Assembly (NCBI GenBank): GCA_015680685.1
Contig: MNCI01027436.1
Location: 311,973 to 375,972, forward strand
DNA: 64,000 nt
Direction of reading: 5' to 3'
From: Gnetum montanum
Taxonomy: Eukaryota; Streptophyta; Gnetopsida; Gnetales; Gnetaceae
In this document: piece after piece, positions 54,808 to 64,000 of the stretch
How the letters are laid out: every line of letters starts with the position of its first letter
Numbering within the stretch: the stretch's first letter is position 1
Position numbers and translations under genes: made by a program
The notes under the pieces: generated by a model
Told to the model about the DNA's origin: nothing
The model's database searches: none
The model's input: the letters and a program-made list of their open reading frames with translations, nothing else

Positions 54808-57800
54808 ATGATTCAAAACAGAATATCCTCAGGTATCATGTCTATCAGGGTTACCTAGTTTTTGTCAAACTCTTAGACTCTGTAATTTCGTTTTGTTTTC
54901 TCTTGTTTATTTATTTATTTCTGTTTTCCATTGGTCGTTTGTCTTCAAAAAACACAGGCCCAGAACTCCCGAAATCAAGGAAAGAGAGGAGGAAAGAGGA
55001 TCGGCAGGCAAAGCTGCAAAAGAGGTCTCAATCATGGCTTCAACATCAGGTGAGCATATACATATGACAACCTACTGTTAATTATCAACTATTATGGTAG
55101 TCTTTTAGTAAATTTTGGTTGTAAAATACTAAATTTTCGAATGTTATATTTCCATTTAGGAATAAATTCCATGAATGGGACTCTCAAAAACATTTATAAT
55201 ACCCCGCGAACAGTTTTCTTGTATATTAGTTGTCCCGTCTGGGTATCTTGGATATTTTTACTCGGGTGTTATTATAAAATGTTTTCTTTTTCGCTTCAAT
55301 TGTAGGCGTTGAAGAAAATGAAGAAAAGTTCTTCGAGACCATATGTGGAAGACATTTCAAATCCTGCATCATGTAAGTCAGTGCAACAAGAAAACGGTAA
55401 AAATGAGGAAGTAGGTGATAAAACAAAAAGGATAACCGCACATAATAGAAGGCAGCGTACAAAGTTTGAACAGTTTTTGGAGATGGGAAAAAGTTTGGAA
55501 AATATTTCTGCAAAGCAAGATTTGGAGTTAGAAAGAAAGCTTTCTAAAAAGTTGAAAGCTAAGGAAGGTAAACTTGGTGGTGCTGATGATGGAATCAATG
55601 ATATATTAGATGGAATTCCTTTTGTTGGAGGTTTACTGCGGCAAACTAAACATGACAAAGAACATGAATCAGAGAAGTATTTGCCCGTCGAAGATAATAC
55701 TGCTGAAGACTTACTTAAGTCTCCCAAAAGAAAGAAAACGAAACATGGAAAAGAATTTGAACATAAGGATAAGGAATCTTCTGGGAAACCTACGCAGGGA
55801 AAATCGAGAAAACGAAGGACAAAGTTTGAAGAGTATCTCTTAACTGAGGTGCAGCCAAAAACTTCTGGAGATGATGATTTTGCAACTGAGAAAAAACTAG
55901 TGAAAAAGCTGAAGGTGAAAGATGGCAGGCTTGGTGGTTCAGATGACGGGCTGAATGATCTGTTAGAGGGAATTCCATTTTGCTATGACTTATCTGAAGA
56001 CAATCTTAAAATAAAGAAAAGAAAAAGGTCCAAGACATCTGATGATTTTCATATTGAAGAGAACACTGCCCCGCAAATATCTCAAAGTGAATCTCTGCGG
56101 CTTATAAATGACAGTGACAATGAATTAATTAATGACGATACTGTAGTAAATCCTGAGTTAAATAATCTTAATGGCATGTTTGTTAAAACTATTGCTGAAC
56201 ATGACAAATCTGAAGTACATCAGAGCGTTTGCAAACCAATAAAAGAAGATAATGTGAGGCAGAAATCTTCAGTACAGTCTAACAAACAGGTCACTAGTGA
56301 TGGAATAGTTGGTCATGAATACAAGGCTATGAAGTATGTGCCACCACACTTACGATCAAATTCAAGGAATGAATCAAGTGAAAATGCAGAGCTGCGTCGG
56401 AAAATTAGGGGTTTGTTGCCAGTAAAAAATTGCATCAGTAAAAATCAAATTTATATTTGCAATTCTGTTAAAGCAAGTTTTAATTTTTTGACGGCAGTTT
56501 ATTTTGAGCAGGATTGTTAAACAGGTTGTCAGAATCTAATGTTGAATCTATTGCTGGAGATGTTTCCACCACATTTCAGGTATAACATCTTGTTTAGGAA
56601 ATGACTATAATTAAATTAGTGTTTCAGTGTCTGTTGCAAGTTACGTAGTCTTTCTTGTTAATTTTAATCTCAAATTGTGCATTTCATCCTCATGACACCA
56701 TCTCTTACTATATTGTGTTCTTAACATGTTTGTTACTGGTTTTATACTGTCTCAGCTATATGGTAGAAGCTTGGTTGCTCACGTTGTTGGTGAGGAAGTT
56801 CTGGCATCATGTTCCAATGGACCACGCAGCAATGAGCAGTATGTTTAGGTTAACAAATTATTAAATCAAAAAAACTTAAATTGTTGTGTTTATTTATATT
56901 TTCTTGTGTATTCCATAGATGTGTTTGTTTAAATAATGATATTTGCTGGTTTCTTACTTGAGCCTCTTTTTTATTAAGGTACGCCTCGGTATTTGCAGCA
57001 TTTGTCTCAGGAATTTCTGCATCTGTAGGAATGGATTTTGGGGCAAAGTTTTTAGCTTCCCTTGCAAGTTTGTTTGAGGTATACATGTTTATTCTATTTT
57101 TTACAACCATAGTTTGTGTAACCTGTTAAAAAAAAAAAAAACTGTGCATGTTGAGGAAAGGATTCTTTTGATTGTCAGAAAATTTTAGTCACTCTGATTT
57201 ACAACCCATTAGTAGCTCTCCTTTGTTGGGGAATTAACAGCATGTTATATTATGACAAAGAACTATATTGCATAGTTTAGAACTTCTTTTTTTTTTTGGC
57301 AAAATGCAAAACACTTTTTTAGGCAGTTTCTCATGTCCGGAAAATAGAAAGGAGTGCATGATTGCATTTTGATGTTTAAGTGATGGATGAGGGCATCTGC
57401 ACAAAGGCACTAACATTTTGCAAAACGTATGTTCAGTGTTGGTCACCTTTGAGTATTCCTGGGGTTAACTAATAACTTAAAAATATAATCAACTGGAAAC
57501 AACAGAAGATATGGAAGAAGTAAAATGTAATGAAACAAATTTTTTTACAACATATGAATTTGGTTATCAGCAACAGTAAGTATTGAGGTCAAAACTTTCA
57601 AGTACAATGCAAGAAAACATTATAAAGAAATTAAAATTGAGGAAAAGAAAAGACTGTTCTGATTGGTAGAAGCAAATGTCTAAATAAGAGAATGAAAGTT
57701 GTCTAGAAGGTGTAGCATAATGCATACATCAGGATGATGACAATAGACGACTGGAATGATGCCTGATCAGGTTTGATCACTATGTCACATAGGTACAAGA

Positions 57801-60800
57801 GGATAACGCTTAGCATGATAGCTTCAGAACACGTATGTAAAGTGTCATTTTGGTTGTTTGCTCCTTGTATTTCTTTTATGAATTGGATTCCTATACTAAT
57901 TTATCTTGGCCTTTTGCATACAGTTATGGGGACTGGGTTCCTTCTGTTTTCCACTTTCTACCTTTTTCTTTTTTTTGAGGGAAAGGTCAGGTCTTCTTAG
58001 GACATGCCCTTAGGCTAGCAACATAGCAACTGCATAGCAATTGTAAAGGAGGTGCTGGGACTGGGCTTTGAACCCAATACTTGTGAGTACAAAGCTGTGT
58101 GGGCTAACCAACTGGCCAATGGCCTGTGCTCAGTTTCTACCTTTTATTAAGTTTCTCTCTTACGAGTTTATTGAGCCCGTGACTCTATCCAGTTTTGTAT
58201 GTTTGAATCTTATGGTCTTTATTCAAAAGTAGAAGTCTCAAAGCATAATAAAATATAATACCAACTATACTTGATTGATCTACAAGGGAAACTAAAAAAG
58301 TTGAAGAGGTTAGTTTCTTCATTTTGTTTTATCCTATTTGGAATTTTTTTTTGTTTTACATCATCCATGTTTATAATCTTATAGGTATAAAATCTTATAT
58401 TCAATTAAAATTTCAAAAGTTGTTTCCTTGAAACATGTGGTTGTTTTGTTTTGCTAAAAATCAGTGAAAGTTGTCTCATATTTTGAGCCTTTTTTTTTTC
58501 CTTTTTACAGATCATTTGTATTTATATCCTATGTTTCTGTTATTTATTTATTTACTCAGGAAGAATACAGGAAAGGGGATTCTCCTGCATTGAGAAATCT
58601 TGCACTGTTGCTTTCACATCTCTATATATTTGGGCTTTTTTCAAGGTGTGTCCATCATTCTGATTATCTTTTTCCATAATTTTTAATAATCATGTGCTTT
58701 GGGAGTTTTCAGCTTGTGGATCTCTCTTGAATTTATTGTACCGGTGAGTTGCTTTGGTTCACTTGAATTTCATAATGTTATTTTAAGAATTTTAGAATTT
58801 ATTTTCAAAGGTAGCTCGTAATTGTTTGACATTGATTTTCTGTTACAATTGTTTCAAACATTAAGTGCTATAATAAATTTTATTTGGAATCACTGATACA
58901 GTGGCTTTTAAGATATAATGGCTTTCCTACAGCCATGAGCCCTATCATGAATCTTGTTGCAACCTCTTGCCAAGCTTATCCATGTCACTGTGATGCTTTC
59001 CTTGGGCTGAATTTTGCTAGCCTCTTAATCATACCCGTCAACAATCAACATTTATTTAAAGATTAAATCCAATGAAAGAAATTTTGATATTAGTGAGGAG
59101 AGTTGGATATACAACATGTTCTGCTTCTAACGTCAATACTAAATTTTCACATATTCTCTTTGTATCTGTGAACTTGAGTTCTGAATGTTATTGCTTCAAT
59201 TTTGTAATACTAAACTGCTCAGGCAGACCAAAATTTGATGCAATCCCTTGCAGATTTCTCATTAGCAAAGTTTCTTCCTTTCTTTCTTTTTTAAATGCTT
59301 TATGTGTGGTAATGAAAGTGTAGTATAGGACGCTGGTCCCTTCGCTGGGGAACTATTGGGTCACATGTCTAGCATTCACTGTTAGAGTGGAGAAGGCGGA
59401 AGACAGTAGTTTGCATACATTGTGCTTAAAATCTGAGGTCACTGTTTTACCACTTTGCACTGTCATGACATGGATTATTCATCAACTTTTGGAAATAGGT
59501 TGTCTTTGCAATATTAACCATGTGACAAATGAGCTTTACTAGGTACTGTATTTGATGTTTTCAATCTCTATACATTTTTGTTGTCTCAGAGAGCATTGTA
59601 AAGCTTTTCTTTCTCTTCTTTTTTCTAGCTTGTCATTGTATACTACTTTAAATTTTGTTTTAGAAGGGGCAAAATATTTTCCAGTGTGAGAAAATCCCAT
59701 TTTTGACAATAAAAAATTAATGATGTGCAATAAAAAATAAAATAAAAAGGAAACAGAAAAGCGCAGAGCATTTCACAATGCAATTTTTTTTTGAACAAAC
59801 AAAATGAAAATTTTATTAATGAGAAAAAAAAAAAGCTTTTGACAATTCTTTTATTCTTTGCATGGGTCATTTTTTGCTTTTGATTCACATGAGAAAATTG
59901 TATTATTCTGTCGTCAATTGCACTACATATTATTGCATTTTCCTTTCCCTGGCCTTGGTTACTGCAATCATAGCTTTCTTAAGGAAATGAACCTTGAGTA
60001 GAGAGCAAAGAAAGTTGCAAAATAACAAATGTCCGAGAAAGACAATTGCCACTTGTACCACTCCCTTAGAGAGAAGTAACCTGCGTTTGTAGTTTGCTGC
60101 ATCTTTGATGCATGGATATTTCTAATCCTGCATTTTGGTACCTTAAGGTTTTCAATAATGTGTCCTTTAAGCATTCAAATTCTAATATTGTTTTTTAGCT
60201 CTAAAGCCATTTAGTCTGAGTAACCGGTTTTATTGCTGCAGTGACTTGATGTATGATCTTCTTGCGTTGTTAAGCAAGCGGTTGGAAGAATTGGATGTTG
60301 CAACAATCCTCAACATACTACAATGTAATACTCATTTTACAAACATTTATATCACTAATTTGCCTAGAAACATGGGTGCAACATTAAAGTTAGCTTAAAA
60401 TTGTTCTAAACATATGTATTGACAGGTTGTGGTATGGTCTTAAGAAGTGATGATCCTACAGAAATGAAAGATTTTGTTGTTGGCATTCAAGAGCAAGTGC
60501 AAAATGTAAAATCTCTGGAGGGAGTAGAATCTGTACAACCAAAATTATGTGGCAAAAGGGTAAACTGCCATATTTTGTCCTCAGCATATGATGAACAGTG
60601 AATTTGGAAAATTGATATAAGCTAAATTTAAATAAAACACTCAAGAGACTCTATTTACTAATCTATTATTATTTTTTTTGACATGAAGATGGAATTCATG
60701 CTAGAAACTATTTGTGACATTAAAAACAACAAGAAGAGGGCAAAGGATGATCGGGTATCATACACCCGTCTAAAGAAGTGGCTGCACAAGGTACATGTTT

Positions 60801-63591
60801 ATTTGAGGGGAGTTTTTATTGTTTTGAGGTTTCGAAATATCACTTATTCCAGTTTCAAGATTGCATGATGTGTATCTTGAATGTGTTGGTATAGTATTAT
60901 TAAATGCGGTTAATTATTTAAAAGCTTGTGACTTTTTACTGAATGATAGTTGCATTGTACATTTTAAAAGTAATCTTCAAATGGCAGTTCGAGGCTTCCA
61001 TTTAGTGTTAATTATATATCTTTTCTTTTTTCTTTTAATTTTTAAATATTGCTTTTGAAATTACTCTCATGGGGAATGGAACCAATTCTGCAAATTATGG
61101 GCTTGGAAACAAACTTCAAGCCACACATGTATGAAACCTCACTTTCTAAGCTGCCAGGCAGATTTCATTTCTCGACTAAATTTGGTGTTAGTTATTTCGC
61201 TTGTTTTGAAACTTGAAAATGACATTACAGTGACGTGTTTGGGCCAGCTTCTGAAGCCTAAATCGAGTTTATATAGCTAGTGATGTCCTCTTAATGGTTT
61301 CTGGTTTTGAGATTTGATTGTACCCTTTTAAGCGTCTCCAATCATTTTAACAGCAAAATATAGTAATGAAATGTTAATATATACATTATAAAATAATAAG
61401 TAGAAATAAGTATATGAAATGGGAAAGCATTACAAGTTGTTAACAGTTGCTTTAAAAATACCTTTTTTAAACCTGCAACATGCTATTCATTTGATACTTT
61501 TTGATATTCACATTTACGTGTACATTTATAGTTATTTAACTCTCTCTTGACGTTATTTGTCCATGCAAATGAATCCAGAAATATTACCTCTTACCAGTTC
61601 TTTGTATTCAACATTAGCTTTGAAACTTTCCCTAAATTTATAAACACAATAGCATTTGTGTATATCTGAACGTATAATTTAACACGATTAACATTAAATG
61701 AGCTTACTAGTTGTATGCGCAAATAAGGATTGAATTCGTGACCTCATTATTAAAAGCACATTAACGACAAGATCGTAGCCAACTCAACTGCTCATGTGTT
61801 TATACCAACTTTCAATAATAAAATTAGAAAAATTCGTAACAAAATTATGCTATGATAAAATGAAACAAAAATTTTGAATTATATTGTTCATTCTAAGTTC
61901 AAATGCCATGTAGGTATGCATATCGTCTTAAGTTTTTGGTTTCTTTTTGAAATATGTCAGATAACTCTCCTTCATAAAATGCTGCATTGTTTCTTCTCAC
62001 AAATGACGTTTCCAAATTTTGTTCCAATTAATATAATACGTTTTGTCTGTTTGGTGTTTTTGTAACATAGAAAATGGTGTTCTAGTTATGTTTCACGGGT
62101 CTATGTCGCTTTCTTAACTATTCAGTGTAAGGTTCTTGATTCTATGGTGCTTGCTTCTTCCCAGTATTAAAAATTTTCTGATGTAGACAACATTTTGCTT
62201 TCTGATTTTGGTCTAACAAAAAAATTCCCAAGTTATTTTATTGCTTTTAAATGTTTCAAAATATTGAGCTCACAAAAATGGTAAGAACAATCTTTGCTCA
62301 GTAATCAGTGTTCCTATCCTTGCCATTTGTAAGACTTATTATTATTTCTTAATCTCCACTCTATATATAGAAACAAAAATCGTTAATTACCGTTGACAAT
62401 TCTGTTATCCCAGTAATGCATTATTGTTCTTTTTTTAGATGAGTTGTCAAGATTTTGTCAGACTGACAGTGTTTTATTTCATGTAGCTTAGAGTAGAAGA
62501 TGTTCAACTTCGAGGGATAAAATGGGCCAAGCTATTGGATCCCGACAAAAAGGGGCAGTGGTGGCTGTCCGGTGACTTAGATACTAATGGAAAAGCTAAT
62601 ACAACTGAAATTGCTGGTGCCATTGATGCAGAAATAGCTGAAGCACAAAAGATGCTTCGTTTAGCAGCTGAACAAAGAATGAATACGGAAGCACGTCGAG
62701 CCATTTTCTGTATTATTATGAGTGCGGATGATTATCTTGATGCCTTTGAAAAGATTCTGAGACTGAATTTGCCAGGAAAACAGGCAAGTGCTATGTGTTA
62801 TTTCAGTTTACTGATTGGAGAGAATTGATGTCATTGTATGCATCAATGTTAATGCAAGAAGTAGGCTTGTCCTGTGGCTAATTAACTGTATGGCTGATAT
62901 TTTTTGTAGGATAGAGAAATTTTGCGGGTACTTGTAGAATGCTGTTTACAAGAGAAGGTTTACAACAAGTACTATTCTCTTCTTGCAGCCAAGCTTTGTT
63001 CGTACGATAAAAACCACAAATACACTTTACAGGCAAGTTTTTTTTTCCCTTTCTTTTGTTTATCATGCAGTATTGGTGATATGCATCGTGCTTGTAAACC
63101 TTTGCGGAATAATTTGTAAAAGTTCATCATTGGTTCCCGTAGAAATGCTCATGGTAAGTTTCTTTTTGGTGTAGTATTGTGCTTGGGATCATTTTAAGCA
63201 GTTAGATTCAATGGAGCTGCGGAGATCAGCGAATCTTGCACGTTTTCTGGCCGACTTAATTGGGTCTTTTTCTCTATCAATCACAGTACTGAAAACAGTG
63301 GATTTCACTGATCCTACAGTATTAACTTCTAAAGTTGTGGTGCACTTTCACATTTTATTTGAATCTTTGCTGTGCCAGAATCCAGATAATGTTATCTGGA
63401 ACATTTTTACTCGAATTGCTGGTCTATCGGAGCTGGAGAATTTACAAAATGGGTTAAAACTATTTTTCCATCAATACTTGACTAAGAGTGAGTTAGAAAA
63501 CCAGAAAGATGCTTCTGGTCAAAAGTTGCTAGCGAACAAAATTAAAGTTGCCAAAAAAGCCCTTTCAAATGTAGCTGGTATCCTCTTGTGA
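54808..63591 (+). CDS. NOM1: Nucleolar MIF4G and MA3 domain protein (NOM1/Sgd1 homologue), 13 coding exons
   Basis: Exons: 54808-54832, 54958-55049, 55306-56410, 56512-56579, 56756-56838, 56979-57078, 58560-58645, 60242-60324, 60426-60559, 60689-60790, 62487-62783, 62910-63032, 63175-63591. Phases join without error into 904 aa, close to yeast Sgd1 and human NOM1 in length. The start ATG is the first after an in-frame TGA at 54748. Residues 1-40 are basic (KSRKERRKEDRQAKLQKR). Two copies of a TKFEEYL...LGGxDDGLNDLLEGIPF block are at about 88-145 and 208-264. YVPPHLR is at about 383. MIF4G runs about 396-620 (RLSESNVESI) and MA3 about 695-805 (ARRAIFCIIMSADDYLDAFE), then FKQLDSM and a C-terminal helical region. 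Family members act in the nucleolus in 18S rRNA maturation with an eIF4A-type helicase. No stops or damage are seen, so it is probably functional. Confidence 0.93.
57079..58559 (+). other. Intron 6 of NOM1
   Basis: GAG|GTATAC donor and ACTCAG acceptor. The intron is AT-rich with no other gene visible. It contains the SINE at 57967-58133. Confidence 0.85.
57967..58133 (-). mobile_element. tRNA-derived SINE in NOM1 intron 6
   Basis: On the minus strand it starts near GGCCATTGGCCAGTTGGTTA, with A-box-like TGGCCAGTTGG (58108-58118) and B-box GGTTCAAAGCCC (58063-58074), and ends in an A-rich tail (CTCAAAAAAAAGAAAAAGG). It is flanked by a perfect 12-bp target duplication TTTCTACCTTTT (57955-57966 and 58134-58145). 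Length is about 167 bp. It resembles plant Au-type SINEs, but I assign only the class. Confidence 0.8.
58646..60241 (+). other. Intron 7 of NOM1
   Basis: AAG|GTGTGT donor, GCTGCAG acceptor. AT-rich, no recognisable gene or intact mobile element. Confidence 0.8.
60791..62486 (+). other. Intron 10 of NOM1
   Basis: AAG|GTACAT donor, CATGTAG acceptor. It is the longest intron (1696 bp) and holds a weak SINE-like stretch at 61700-61800 on the minus strand. Confidence 0.8.
61700..61800 (-). mobile_element. Possible degraded SINE in NOM1 intron 10
   Basis: On the minus strand GAGCAGTTGAGTTGGCTACG resembles an A box region and CGAATTCAATCC a decayed B box about 40 bp later. No A tail or target duplication found. 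Confidence 0.3.
62784..62909 (+). other. GC-AG intron 11 of NOM1
   Basis: The exon ends AAACAG and the intron begins GCAAGT, ending TTTGTAG. Use of GC rather than GT is required by the reading frame and protein continuity (LPGKQ|DREILRVLVECC, conserved in the family). Confidence 0.85.
63033..63174 (+). other. GC-AG intron 12 of NOM1
   Basis: The exon ends TTACAG and the intron begins GCAAGTTTTT, ending GGTGTAG. Protein joins as YTLQ|YCAWDHFKQL, in line with the family. Second GC donor in a row. Confidence 0.83.
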
Positions 63592-64000
63592 TCTTGTCGA
63601 GACACCAGCCAGAGTGATTTGTTCTGTTTAAGCTCATCAATAGTTATTTTTAGTAACATCATAATTATGCTGAGATGGTTTGGCAATGAAATTTTTAATG
63701 ACAAATTTCAAATATAAGTTTTAGGTTCGCTAGTTTGTCAATGGACGGAGACTCCAGCAAAGTTTTCAAAATCAACCATGTAATGTGGTTGAAGCCAGAG
63801 AAAGCTTTGGGAAACTTAAAATATGATTTAAGATGTAAGACAAGAAAACCTTGTTTATGCATCTTCTTTTAGAACGTATTTTGGATTCTCTTCAAGATTT
63901 TCTGAGTTTGACTGTGCGCCAAGGGTGCAGTAACAATGGTGCTTTTGGTTGACCAAATGGCTTAATGCCTTGATGCTGACGTTAATATTGTTTCCCATGA
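63592..64000 (+). other. 3' flank of NOM1
   Basis: 3'UTR and downstream sequence. No clear AATAAA signal or further gene in the last 400 bases. Confidence 0.5.

Noticed and set aside
55226-55727. Minus-strand frames over NOM1 exon 3
   Set aside because: They are shadows of the Lys/Glu-rich coding sequence, giving Ser/Leu/Phe-rich translations.
58884-59066. 60-residue frame in NOM1 intron 7
   Set aside because: It does not join the neighbouring exons in phase and has no family similarity.

Overview
The window is plant nuclear DNA from a seed plant with a repeat-rich genome. The evidence is stacked Ty3/gypsy elements of the Tat and Athila lineages, PBS sites matching tRNA-Asn and tRNA-Asp, a tRNA-derived SINE, and one intron-rich host gene. 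I cannot name the species. About 53 kb of the 64 kb is nested, decayed LTR retrotransposons. The only apparently functional host gene lies at 54.8-63.6 kb on the + strand.

Layout. (1) 1-12124: element A, Tat lineage, + strand, 5' end outside the window. It keeps the tail of gag-pro, a long spacer, a complete pol (RT, RNase H, a second RNase H, integrase) and a 3' LTR. Inside the spacer is an antisense gene. I could trace eight exons of it (985-5460, minus strand) with canonical splice sites that keep the reading phase at six of seven junctions, and a TATA box upstream. (2) 12125-19287: element B, same family, minus strand. A is inserted inside B's copy of the antisense gene. B's gag-pro is one uninterrupted frame of 3.76 kb broken only by stop codons. 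(3) 19288-23312: AT-rich relics. (4) 23313-53431: element E (Athila-like, +), whose 5' LTR is split by element D (Athila-like, +, 24074-47311, near-perfect 5-bp target duplication). D is in turn split between gag and protease by element C (Tat-type gag-pro, minus, 27441-37543, no pol, with an assembly gap). The nesting is E > D > C. (5) 53432-54480: short flank and promoter. (6) 54808-63591: 13-exon gene for a NOM1/Sgd1-type nucleolar MIF4G-MA3 protein of 904 aa, with two adjacent GC-AG introns and a SINE in its sixth intron.

How the parts relate. All five retroelements carry arrays of short palindromic motifs in U3 just upstream of a TATA box, with a different motif in each element. In A the same motif (GCGTATACGC) also fills the first intron of the antisense gene. 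In D an inverted repeat resembling the LTR U3 sits in front of an extra coiled-coil ORF downstream of pol. A second motif, roughly CCGAAATGACATTAAACTA, recurs in the spacers of A, B and C. The most interesting candidate system is this Tat family: an intron-containing antisense gene between gag-pro and pol, apparently with its own promoter, whose introns survive retrotransposition because they are not introns on the genomic RNA.

Limits: all coordinates were read by eye; no alignment, database search or expression evidence was available.
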